From positions 434,001-498,000 of the forward strand of contig VFIW01000012.1 in NCBI GenBank assembly GCA_006386115.1: a DNA stretch of 64,000 nt. The letters run 5' to 3'. How positions within the stretch are numbered: the first letter of the stretch is position 1; each line of letters starts with the position of its first letter. The position numbers and the translations under genes were made by a program. The notes below the pieces were generated by a model, which did no database searches, was not told where the DNA came from, and saw nothing but the letters and a program-made list of their open reading frames with translations. Shown piece after piece: positions 47,874 to 58,891 of the stretch. The DNA comes from Globisporangium splendens. Taxonomy: Eukaryota; Oomycota; Peronosporomycetes; Pythiales; Pythiaceae.

Positions 47874-50800
47874 ATGGGGAACCTCGTGAGCTACGGTGGA
47901 CAGGCGGACAGCGCGTCGCTGGAGAACCATGCGCTGGGCAGCTCCGCGCTGACGGCCGCGGCGCTGATGGCTGCCGGGAAGGAGAAGGCGTACATTCAGC
48001 GACTCTCGCCTGCGGAGCTCAAGAAGTACACAGACGGGTACCGACGCATTTGCCGCACAGACGTATCGCCGTCGCCGTCCCCAGCAGTGTCGCCTGGAGG
48101 CAGTGGCAATAGCAGAAGCAGTGGCGTTGCAGCATTGCCGCCGGTGCCAGTTCCAGCGCTGCCCGCGAAGCAACGACCGAGCGGCGTTGCTGCGAACCAA
48201 GCTGCAGTGTCGGATGCGCCGCCAACAGTTGCGCTGCCGTCGACTATTGGCGACAACACAAGTCGACTCAACAAGAAGGTGTTCCGGTTGAAGCTGCTCG
48301 GCGCGTTCACGATGATCCCGCATTCGCTCTCAGATCGTCTTTTTGAAGTGCTGGATACCGAGCGCACGGGCGAACTGAGCTGCGAAAACGTACTGAGCGG
48401 CATCGCGTGGCTCAAGTACGGCACGTACGAGGAGCAAGTGCGCCTGCTATTTATTATCTACGATCTGGACGACGCAGGGCTCGTGTCGCGCGACGTGATG
48501 GACCGATTCATGGACGTCGTCTATGGCCGCAGACGCGCGCGCAGTGCCACGACAGTGGCGTTTCTAGACCGCATCTTCGCAGGGCGAACGAGTCTCACGA
48601 TCGACGAATTCAAACTCATCGTGCGCGAGCGTGATGAGCGAGGTGATGCACTGCTGCTGCGGTGGCTGTCGCTGCTCGCGGACAAGATCGGCACCGACGA
48701 GGATGCCAAGATCCTCGAGCTTGAGCGGTCGTACAATCCCGCTGTGATTCGTCAGCGGATCGCCGAGGCGACGCTGTTTTCCGTGAACGAAGTGACGACG
48801 CTCGAGCGGCAATTCCATCGCTTGTTTGACACGAAGAGCGGCACGAGCAACCGTATCCCACGCGAGCAGTTTATCAATGTGTTAAGTGCACGCGACTTCC
48901 CAAGACAACTGCTGGAGCGCGTGTCCGCGGCGACGACGACACTTCCGGGCGTCGTGCTCTTTGACGAGTTTTGTGCGTTTGTGTCGCGTTTCTGCCGCGG
49001 CAAGATCGCGGCGCGTTATCAGCAACTCTTTGGAATCTACAAGGATGCAGAGGCAGCGACGATTTCGTGGGCTGCAGTGAATGAGCTCTTCGCGCTCGGC
49101 GCCAACTACGCCACGACTGAGATGGATGGTGGCGAGATGACGCGGCGGATTGAAGATGAACGATTGCAGCTCGATAAGGTAGGCGCGTTGTGGATTAGAA
49201 CCTTATTATGTTCTTAGGCGGCTGATAACTGCATGACCATGTTATGTACTTGTACGGCAGGTAATATCGACTTCAAGCGGCAGTGGCATAGAGGGGTGGA
49301 ACGAGGAAGCGTTTGTGGAGTGGGTGTCGAGTGCGACGGCGATGCAACAATTGCTGCATCAACTGGCTTTTGCTGCCTGTATCCTCTTTGGGATCAAACC
49401 GGAGGCGCCGAGTTTAGAGCGCCGGATCGTCGAGTGGCATTGGAAGCAAGCGACCCAGTCGATTGCCATCGGACAGGTAAAGTTTGGTTGCTGTCGCTTG
49501 AGTCGCCGTGCGGATTGAATGCTCAGTGTGTTCTGTTCTCTTGGCGTCTACTATTGCATAGCTATGGAATCTCGTTGGCGCAAAGTGGTGGCAACATTGG
49601 TGCCAATACGTTGGGATGAGTCAGCGAAATGGTACACCCAGTGGTGCATTGCCGCTGCCAAACATTCCGCCAGACGATCCTCGCGTTCAGTTCAATAGGA
49701 ATGACGTCGCATCAAAACAGAACGCCAACAGCTCGGCGTCAGATGAAGCTCCTCGTCCTGGTCCGATCTCAAATTGGGCATTGCTCAAACGCAGCGGAAG
49801 TCGACGACTAAAGGAACAGCTGGTGTTTGTGCACGATTTCTATGTAAGTACTTGGATGTTGTGCTGTGGAGCGGCTTTTCGGAAATGTTTCCTGCAAGTG
49901 ACGCAGCATTTTCTGGTTAATGTTCCTTTTCCCCATCATATAGTTAATCCCGTCGTCGGCATATGCGGTGCTAGTGCTGTGGTACACCGGCGGTCCAGAT
50001 CTGTCGCGAGCGGTCGTGTCGTTGCCGAACAATACGCTCCAGATCGAACTCTTTCCGTTGGTCTTGCGCGTGGCGCGTGTGGATCCATCGAATGGCGGCG
50101 TCATCATGTCGGGCGAGGAAGTGCTGCTGAACGCATTGAGCACCGTAGACAGTGTGCTCGAAGCGACGTGCAAGGCATTGCTGCTGCTGAAGGTCATCGA
50201 CAAAGCTCGTCTGTGGTACTTTGATGAAAAGCAACCAGATCACAAGATCCGCATCAAGCGCGACCGCCCCACAACTCTCACAAAGCTGAATCAGGACTGC
50301 GTGTTTCTCCTCGAAGTGCAAGACGAAGACGGGTCGTGGCCGCTGTCCCAGTCCAGTGATAAGATCTCAAGCTCGCCGTCCAACAAAGTCAGTGGTGGAG
50401 AGCGCAATGATGCCAGCGATAGTGAGGACGAAGATAGTGACGTGGACGAGTCGAACCGACAGCAGGGCGGACGGAAGCGGCCGCGCGACCAACGCGTGAT
50501 CTCGAGAACGTCCGACATTTGCTCGAGAGGGAATCTGGAATCGCTAACAGGAGCGTATGGAAGCAGCGCCAAGAATGCTGCAAAGAATGACGCGAGTGCC
50601 AGCAACAACAACGGTGGGAATGACAAAAAAGGCGGGAAATCGGGTGCTGAGAGCACCGACCAGATGATTGCAGCGAGCAACGTTGTTAAACGGCGATTCT
50701 CCAAAGACGCGTTCACGGGTCACGGACTGGTTGGACTGGATAATCTCGGGAATACGTGCTACATGAGCAGCGCACTGCAGTGCCTGAGTCACACACGACT

Positions 50801-53477
50801 ACTGGTCGAGTACTTCAAGAACGAAGCGTACTTGCGCGATATTAACCTTCGCAATCGCGATGGCACGAATGGGAAATTGGCAGTCGCATTTGGCGAGCTC
50901 TTGCGAGTGCTGTGGACGTCAGACAAGAAGCGGTTTGCACCGAATGAGTTCAAGCGTGTGCTCGCGAAGTTCAACCCGCAATTCACAGGCTCAGACCAAC
51001 ATGACGCGCAAGAACTGCTTGCGTTCGTGCTCAGCGCTCTGAGTGAGGACTTGAACCGGATCATGACCAAGCCGTATACGGAGCAACCAGATAGTGACGG
51101 CCGCAGCGACGTGATTGTGGCTGACGAGTGGTGGCAAAATCATCTCAAGCGCGAGGTCTCGGTAATCGTCGCGCTGTTCACGGGTCAATACAAGAGTCTG
51201 CTGGAGTGCTCTGTGTGTCATTATGAGTCAGCGCGGTTTGAACCATTTACGTTTTTGCAGCTCTCGTTACCAGAGAGTAGCTTTCGGTCGATTCTGCTCA
51301 CGATCATTTTCAATAGCGGACGAGTGCCGATGAAGTACTCGGTGCGGGTCAAGCACAACGCGACGATCCAGGATGTCAAGCACGAAGTCGCGACTTTCCT
51401 GAGCCGCGAGCTGGATAGAGGTGTCGTGACGAGTAGCGGCAACAACGCAATGATCGAGACATTGAAGACTCAACTGGTGATCGCGCGGATCTCGAGCTTG
51501 CACATCATTGATACGATCCTGGATGGCCGAACACCGCTGTCCCAGATCCACGAAAAGGATCAATTGGCCGTCTTCCAAGTGGATCCGCTCGAAAGTGTCA
51601 CGACGCTGAGTCTGCATGAAGCACCAGAGAAAGCACTGGCAAAGGTTAATGGAAATGCAAGTGCTTCATCGCACTGTAGCATCTCTATTCCTGCTGATAC
51701 GAAAGGCATGAAGAAGCAACAAAATGGCGTGCACACAAATGGAAATACACCATCACAAGCATCGGTCACGGACGAGTCGACAGAACAGGAGGGGTCCCAG
51801 GATGAGGAAGATGAGTCGGAAGAACAAGAAGCAGGCGAAGCAGATGACGATAACGACAAAGAAGAAGCAGATGAAAATAACCAAGTGGACGAGCTGCTAC
51901 CTGTTGGCACGTCGGTGTTTGTTCGAGGCGATAAGGTGAAAGAGTACGCATCAGCTCGCGTCATCGGGAGCAGCGCGAAAAGCGGGACTGTCGATGTCGC
52001 GTACCCAACTGGGAATCGTCGGTATTTCGTTCCGCAAGGAAAAGTGATTGTCCGGCAAAGCGACGAAGCGCACATTTACCTTGTGCATCGCCGAGTCGAG
52101 CGTTCTACGAACAGCTTTACAAACGCGCACATCACGCGTTTGTTTGGTGCGCCACTGGTGCTACGCATCTCGTTGCGCGCCACGAGTACGTTTGACTTGT
52201 ACATCGCAGTGTGGAAGCGGTTGCGCCGCATTTTCAATTGGCAGGCACCTCCGACCCCAACAGAGTTTGACAAGTCGACACAATCGGATGTCGAGACTGC
52301 TGAACACGAGGAGCATGAGAAACTCAAGTCGGATGCGTCGTCGCTGGCGCTCGGGGATCATTTGTCGGTGACAAAGTTTGGATTCTGTTTGCGCATGGTG
52401 ACGTCCCATGGCGCGGGATGCTCTCGATGTGAGTGGCTTGAAGGGTGTCTTGGGTGCCTCATCTTGCCGTCTCCACATGAACCACTGCAGCTCACAGCCG
52501 AGGAAACGATCGCAATCGATTGGGATATCCGCACACTGAAAGAGGAGTACGACCCGATCCAAGCGAGCAAATTAGATTTTGATAACTCGGTGCAGCACAA
52601 CAAGCGGCAAGACAACATGCCACTGAGTATTGAGCATTGCATGGACATGTTTACCGCAAAGGAGAGCATCCAAGAAGCGTACTGCGGACGCTGCAAGACG
52701 CTGCGCCCCGCGACAAAGACCATGGATCTATGGCGGTTGCCGCCACTGCTGGTGATTCAATTGAAACGATTCTGTTACACGCAGGTCTCGCGTCGCAAAC
52801 TGCACCATCTCGTCGATTTCCCGCTTCGCGGGCTGCAACTTGAGAACTTTGTCGCCAAGCAACGCGAGCCGCGACGGATGCAGGAATCGGGACTTCATTA
52901 CTGGCGCTTTCTTGGTGGAAAGCTGAAACACGAGGAGGAAGAAGAAGAAAACGATGGTGCTGCCAATAGCAAAGAAGAGTCGCGCGATTCGCGGATAAAA
53001 GAGGGCAGCGAGGACGAAACGGCAAGGCCAATTACGAATCCTTTGTCCCCAGATCGACGCGTATCGACACCACTATTGGATGCACCAGCGACGGCAGCAG
53101 TCCGAGGCGAAGATGGGTTTCTGTACGATCTCTATGCTGTCGTAAACCATGTCGGCGCACTCGGAGGAGGCCACTACTTTGCGTACGTGCTGAGTGAAAA
53201 AGACGGCAAGTGGAAATGCTTCAATGACCACCAATGCAAAGACATTGACGAGACTGAAGTGGTCTCATCGACGGCATACATCTTGTTCTATCGTCGACGA
53301 GATACGCAGAATGTGTCGATTGAAGAACTGTTCCCACCGATTGTTCCCAACAGCACGAAAAGCGGTGAGAATAGCGGCAGAGATCCGGCCGAAGAGTCCG
53401 CGGACCAGGCACAGGTAGAACAACTCTTGGAGCAGTCGAAATTGGCGAGCGGTGGCAGTAGCTGCATCATTAGCTAG
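47874..53477 (+). CDS. Ubiquitin carboxyl-terminal hydrolase, USP32-like, with myristoylation and CAAX signals
   Basis: Five exons were considered and four are needed: 47874-49178, 49261-49476, 49562-49843, 49944-53477, giving 1778 aa. The N-terminus MGNLVSYGG fits N-myristoylation. Residues about 150-420 are EF-hand-like (FEVLDTERTGELSCENVLSG, LLFIIYDLDDAGLVSRDVMD). A DUSP domain follows (LWNLVGAKWWQHWCQYVGM). The split USP domain has GLDNLGNTCYMSSALQCLSH (catalytic Cys) and, after long inserts, HVGALGGGHYFAYVL with FNDHQCKDI. The finger cysteines are visible (LLECSVCHYES, YCGRCKTLRPA). The protein ends in CIIS, a CAAX prenylation box. This order of EF-hands, DUSP, USP and C-terminal prenylation is that of USP32, a Golgi/endosome enzyme acting on Rab7. 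Inserts are acidic and Glu/Asp-rich near 51780-51900. Confidence 0.94.
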
Positions 53478-53652
53478 AGATACAAGAAGAAATGAAGAAA
53501 ACACTGGCAAAAACATCGAAAAAGATGGACTGACAGGCAACACAAAACCAACTTGTACCCAACCAATTCCATCATCCGCGGAGCCAAAAAGAACTGACGA
53601 ACCTCCTCTTCGAAGCAGCGCGCTCACCAATTGGCGACAGCATAAACTGCTT

Positions 53653-55845
53653 TTAAGGATTTCCCGCTCGCTTCGACAGATTTTGGAGCTCTTGTTCCGC
53701 AAGACTCTTGACGTCGGTTTTTTCCTTCTGCAAGCATATTTGGAGAAGCAAGAGCATGCACAAGTCAGTTTTTTGTTCTGTCTATCGCACATGTGTCCAT
53801 GTCTGCCTAACCTTTTTGGCATCGCTAAGTGCTCGCGACGATTTCGATTTCTCTGGACGGCTCAATAGATTATTGAAGAAATTTGCCAAATGCTTGGAGC
53901 TGACATCCTTTTCTTCGCGTTTCCGTCGGTCCGCAGCCGCACGACGCGCTGCAGCAGCGGCTTCGGCCTTCTTACTTGCCTCGACACTCTGTTTCTGAAG
54001 CTCTTCGAGACCAGCGCCAGCAGCTTTTTCCAGCTTTTCCAGCCATCGATCGTGTTTGTCGACGCGAATATCGGCCGCAAGTAGCGCCGCTGGATCTTCG
54101 ACATCAGTGTCATGAGGCGCTGGCACCATCTTCTCAAAGGGCTTATCATTCGACCAGCGTGGCTGCGATCCGAGCAAACTCTGATCCACCAGGTGGAACG
54201 AATCGTAGCCGGACGGCACCAAGATCGCACCACGTTCGACAAGCTGCGGCGACTGCGTAAACTTGAACTGCGACGGATACGCGCGGTGCAAAATGTACTC
54301 GCGAAGCGCATCAATGTTGGCGCCGGTCTTGGCCGACGTATAGAAAATGGCAGCACCATCTGGACGCAAGAAGAGAAAAAGAGAAAGAAATCATCAGTTC
54401 CGTGAGTCTAGAACATACAATTGTAAATCCCCCCTCCAAAAAAAAAAGTAGTACATTTGATTGCAAACTGGCGCAGGACGTACTCAATGTAGTCCATTTT
54501 CAGCGAGTTGTCCGGACGAAGCTGCGTAGAAAGAACAAAAAGGTACACAAGTCAGCACCTCCATTCCTAATAGGGATGCCGCCAAAACAAATCAAACCAC
54601 AAACGTCGTACATCTGCTTTCGCGACAATGAGGATGAGCGGCACTCCAAGATTCTTCGACAGCACGCCTTCTTCCATCTATAACAGGAGGCAAAAACATA
54701 CACATACACTGTCAAATGCTACTGTACAAACTATACGAAAACGATATTCGATCTCACAAATTCACTTGTGGACGTATCCATTGGCATTGGCGCCGAGTGG
54801 TCAATGCCCTGCAACGGATATCGGGCGAACAGAACAAAACAACGCACGTCAGAACTATGTATGGAAACGCCAAATGCAAGCAAAGCAGAAGAGCACACGT
54901 ACAGGATCCTCGTAGGTCAGAATATGTTGTTTGATGGCACCGTAGAGCTCATTGCGCGCGTCCGGGGGCAACTGGTTAATTTGATGCAGCAACCCGCCTT
55001 CTAACGCCGACGACCACTTGACATCAAGGCATCATATTGGAAAACAAGGTCAGCATTTATCCTGCAATTGTTTAGCAATGCATCCGAGCAATATGGATGG
55101 GTATGATAGACAAACCTGATCGAGGGAGCTTTTGATCGTCCACGGTCGTGATAAATCCAGCACAATCGCCGCCACCGTCTTTAAATTTGCATCAAACCAA
55201 CGACAACGGCATAACACAGGCATGCCTCATCGTCAGTTAGCATCCACACAAATTCCATAGAAACCCCCAAAGAGAGAAAAGGACGTACATGCTTGAGGGC
55301 ATGGGGCTTTGCCGCAATGCGGATGAGATCTTTCACGTTCAGGTCATTGAAGCGCCATGCGCGGATCTTTGCAATGATGTCATCTACGAATCATACACAC
55401 ATGCACACGATAAAAAAAGAAAAGAAAGGGAAAAAAAAGCAGGACACTACGTTGAGAACGCCATCACTAATCTCAGCAAAGCAAAAGAGATCCACATGCA
55501 AGCACAGCTACCACATCCACACCACAATACGCATATATACAAACACATACCCGACGCATCGCCTCCGCTCTCCTTGGCCTTGGGGTCGATCACATTCATC
55601 GTCGAGTACGCGAGCAGCGTGTCGATCGCATGTGGTTGCCGCTGCGGGTCCTGCGGTCCCTGCTGCGGGATCACGGACTCGTCGAGCCGCGTGAGCAGCG
55701 CGCTCTTCCCGCTCTCGGTGTCGCCCACAACGAGCAGATTCGCCATCGGAACCTTCGAGCGCACGGAGCTCTCGCGCAGGATCTGCTGCCACAGGTTGGT
55801 GCCAGTGGCGCCATCGCGCGCTGCCATTGTCGCCGTCGTCGCCAT
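53653..55845 (-). CDS. Cytoplasmic dynein 1 light intermediate chain
   Basis: About eight exons run from the ATG at 55845 (MATTATMAARDGATGTNLWQ) to the TAA at 53653. The Ras-like domain has a Walker A ANLLVVGDTESGKSALLTRL (Lys47), VAAIVLDLSRPW, PLILIVAKAD, and YGAAIFYTSAKTGANIDALR. The sequence after this (AILVPSGYDSFHLVDQSL) matches the metazoan DYNC1LI AVFIPAGWDN region. The C-terminal part is helical and Ala/Lys-rich (EASKKAEAAAAARRAAADRR) and then has LANFFNNLLSRPEK, like the adaptor-binding helix LANFFNSLLS of DYNC1LI1. The chain links dynein to cargo adaptors such as Hook and BICD. It ends tail-to-tail with the USP32-like gene, 175 bases apart. Confidence 0.92.
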
Positions 55846-55914
55846 CTTGCTTTCGCTGTTTCCTCCCCTGTCTTTGCTGTTCACAACTTCACACACATGT
55901 CAGAAGAGTGTAAT

Positions 55915-56200
55915 TAAGGTGGGCCACGTTAATGTGAAGTTGAGAATAAAAACCATTTCTAAAGAGCATTTCTAACGTAACCTGCTGCAATCACAGAATG
56001 TGGCGCAATCCGATGACCAGTTGTCTAAGATAACGTTGTCCACATAGCAGAAACCTTTCATTCAATATCTCTTTAAAGTAAGTATAGTTTTGTAGCCAGC
56101 GACAATGTGTATTCTGGCAACTTGCCTGCAAAGCCTCTTAAAAACAAGTATACTTTGTATGGAAGGTGCTCGAGTCACTGATATGGTGTGGCCCACCTTA
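55915..56200. mobile_element. MITE-like element, 286 bp, with 13-bp terminal inverted repeats
   Basis: TAAGGTGGGCCAC (55915-55927) and GTGGCCCACCTTA (56188-56200) are perfect inverted repeats. Each begins or ends with TA, consistent with a TA target site as in Tc1/mariner-type elements. There is no open frame for a transposase. It lies in the 517-base divergent promoter between the dynein chain (start 55845) and the PPR gene (start 56363). Inside are sub-repeats AAGTATAGTTTTGTA (about 56078) and AAGTATACTTTGTAT (about 56146), and CCTCTTAAAAAC related to the motif at 26695. The mobile nature is an inference from structure. Confidence 0.5.
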
Positions 56201-56362
56201 GTGTGGATGTCAGTTCGTTTTTTAACAGATCTCCTCCTCCCCCAGCCACTCTCTCTCGCTCTGTATTGCGTCTCGAGCACTGGGGCGACGAACGGCACGC
56301 GCTCCAGGAGACCTCCAAGGCACACACACACAGGCACTCACTCCACCGCACACAGGAACGGC

Positions 56363-58033
56363 ATGTTGACGCGCCGTGGACTCGCGGCCTGGCGCCAGCG
56401 CTCCTCGCAACTCCTGCTGCGTGCGACGGCGTCTGACGTGGAGGACGTCTCGTCCACCAGATCCGTCCACGTGCTCGTAGCTCCCCGCGCGAGCCGTCGA
56501 TCGTTGCCATTTGGCACGCACCACCACACACATGCCACTACAACCGCTGCGCCGTTCTTGAGCGCTGGAGGCTACGTGCGCAGCCACTACTCGGCTGCCA
56601 ACGACCGCGAGGAAGACGACGAGTGTGATGGCGAACACCACGACTATCAGATGCAGGGGGGACCTGGAGACGAGTACCTCGAGATGCTGCATCATGCCGC
56701 GAGTGACGCGAACGGATGGCACACGGCACTGGAGATCGTGGACGAGATCAAGGGAAGAGACGGACAGGGGCTCACGGTGGACGTCGCGACGGCGCTGATC
56801 GAGATGTTGGGTGCGCGCAAGCGGTTCGTCGAGTGTCTCGACATGTTGCGGTATGCCCGCGACCAGGGTGTGCGCCCGCGCATCCACGCGTACTCGAGTG
56901 CGGTCGCGTGCTGCTACAACGAGAAGAAGTTCATCCAGGCGCTCAAAGTGTTCGAAGTCATGCGCAACGACGGGTATGTGCCTAAAAACGTGACCTACTC
57001 GCGCGCGCTGTCGGCGGCGCTGAAGTCCGATCAGCACGAGCTGGTGCTCGAGATCTTTGACGACATGCTGCGCAACAAAGTGGACACGACGATCGTGATC
57101 TACAACAACATCCTCAATTCGTGCGCGCGTGTCGGGGATGGCCACTCGGCTGTGGGTGTGCTGCGTGCGATCCGCCAGCGCAACCTCGAGATGACACAGA
57201 GCACGTACCACTCGCTTGCGATTTGCGCCGGCAAGACGGGTCGCTGCGACTTGGCGCTTGAAGTGCTCAATAGTATGAAAAGCGACGGCTTCGCGCCGAC
57301 GATGACAATCTACAACTCGGTGATCTCGGCGTGCGCCAAGGGCAAGCGCTGGAAACAGGTCATCGCGCTGTACGACGAAATGAACGATTCCATGAAAACC
57401 CAACTGCGCGGACTGTACCTCGGAGCCGTCATCATGGCCCACGCAAAGTCCGAGGACCACGAGCTCCAGCTCAAGGCGATCGCGATCTTTGAAGACCGCC
57501 GTGACCGCGGCGAAGAACTCAACTTCTTTGCGCACAATGCGGCGCTCACAGCGCTTTTGGAGAGCAACCAGTTGGAGAGAGTGCACCAATTCGCGGCCGC
57601 GATGAAGCAAGAGGGCTTCAAGTGGGATACGTTGACGTACCAGAACGTATTGCTTGCGTACATTCGCGGCGGCGCCATCGACACGGCGGTGCACATGCTG
57701 CACTCGAACGCCAAGAAGATGGACAAAAGCACCGAGTGCTACCGCGAATTGATCCAGTACTACGTGGAGAAGGGCAAGAACCCGCGCGAAGCGTGCCGGC
57801 TGACGATGCAGATGATGCAGAACAACGCGCGACTGAGTCGCCTCGACTGGCACAACGCGCTGACCCACGCGCTGATGCTTCCTGATCGCGCATTGTACTG
57901 GAATTTCCGCAAATGGATGAAGATTCGCGCTGCGGGCATCGTGCATGAAGTGCCCGAGCACCTGATGCTCCCAGACAATGCGCAAAAGCAGAAAAAGCAG
58001 CACAAGGAACAGCAGCAGCAGAAGCTCTTGTAG
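56363..58033 (+). CDS. Pentatricopeptide repeat (PPR) protein, mitochondrial
   Basis: An intronless gene of 556 aa starting at the ATG at 56363. The open frame extends upstream, but the next residues (MLTRRGLAAWRQRSSQLLLR) form a good mitochondrial presequence. From about residue 115 there are tandem 35-residue repeats, for example HAYSSAVACCYNEKKFIQAL then KVFEVMRNDGYVPK, VIYNNILNSCARVGDGHSAV, TIYNSVISACAKGKRWKQVI, LTYQNVLLAYIRGGAIDTAV. I count roughly nine. PPR proteins bind organellar RNA and act in processing, stability or translation. The tail is Lys/Gln-rich (NAQKQKKQHKEQQQQKLL). A 613-residue open frame on the opposite strand is a shadow of this gene. Confidence 0.93.
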   Translation: MLTRRGLAAWRQRSSQLLLRATASDVEDVSSTRSVHVLVAPRASRRSLPFGTHHHTHATTTAAPFLSAGGYVRSHYSAANDREEDDECDGEHHDYQMQGGPGDEYLEMLHHAASDANGWHTALEIVDEIKGRDGQGLTVDVATALIEMLGARKRFVECLDMLRYARDQGVRPRIHAYSSAVACCYNEKKFIQALKVFEVMRNDGYVPKNVTYSRALSAALKSDQHELVLEIFDDMLRNKVDTTIVIYNNILNSCARVGDGHSAVGVLRAIRQRNLEMTQSTYHSLAICAGKTGRCDLALEVLNSMKSDGFAPTMTIYNSVISACAKGKRWKQVIALYDEMNDSMKTQLRGLYLGAVIMAHAKSEDHELQLKAIAIFEDRRDRGEELNFFAHNAALTALLESNQLERVHQFAAAMKQEGFKWDTLTYQNVLLAYIRGGAIDTAVHMLHSNAKKMDKSTECYRELIQYYVEKGKNPREACRLTMQMMQNNARLSRLDWHNALTHALMLPDRALYWNFRKWMKIRAAGIVHEVPEHLMLPDNAQKQKKQHKEQQQQKLL

Positions 58034-58891
58034 AGAGGAACGCAAGTGCGGAAGATCATGCACTGGCGTGCAGAGAGATCAACAGGACCATCATCAACGG
58101 TCTCTGTTACGGCAGCGCAAGGTCCTGTGCGTGTGTACGTGATCCATTGCGTCCCTCTCGTTGTCCTGGCGCGATCATAGATGGTAGAAGCAAAAAGCAC
58201 ACTAGGATAAAGAGACTGTGAGAAATATTTCTCCGCAGCAACATACTGTGCGCATGGATAGGCAAAAGAGCGGTGCTGTTGCTGTTTCTTCGAGTGCGTT
58301 CGTGTGGGTTTTGTATTTCTGTATGCTGTTGTTGTTTTCTTCACAATGAGAAACCCCGAAATGAAGCTTTCTGTTCGCGCATCTTGTTGCACCCTCGTAA
58401 TGCCTTTCGTCCAAGCACAGCAGCAGCAATCTGTTACTGTGCTGCTTGATTCCACACGTTGCACTTTGCAATGGTGTCCATTACAGTTGACTGATTCTGA
58501 AATCTTCTGCAGCGAGCAGTTACATCTGCTGTCAGTTGTAGAAAGCGGGTGGTGCTGTTTCGAAAGAACAAGTGTGGCACCGACGACGCAACTGAGACTT
58601 CCCGTGGATGATTGCACCATGTGGAATCAGAGAAGAGCTCAAGTATGCGCCTTTAATCCACGGATCTACCAATTTGGGTGCTTTCTTCGCACCGAAACGA
58701 ACGATTCCGCGAGCAACGTTCGTCGCCATTGAGCGCACCGTTCTGGTCTCTTTTCGTACGAACCCGTTGGCTCCTTGCTCAGCTGCAGTGTCCAAGGTTG
58801 CTCCGAAAGAAATCGGCATTCGCTCATTTCTCCAACACGCAGCTCATAGGCAAGTCGAGTCGACTGGAATTTCGTTCATCTTGAGATAATA
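58034..58891. other. Intergenic region upstream of the AA17 gene
   Basis: 858 bases with no supported gene. Open frames at 58304-58732 and 58608-58889 have no recognisable domain. The last 100 bases must contain the promoter or a missed first exon of the AA17 gene. Confidence 0.4.

Noticed and set aside
56222..58063. 613-residue open frame on the minus strand opposite the PPR gene
   Set aside because: It mirrors the codon pattern of the PPR gene, is His/Arg/Val-rich without domains, and the plus strand has clear PPR repeats.
58608..58889. Open frame just before the AA17 gene
   Set aside because: No recognisable similarity. It was considered as a missed first exon, but no in-phase signal peptide and splice pair was found.
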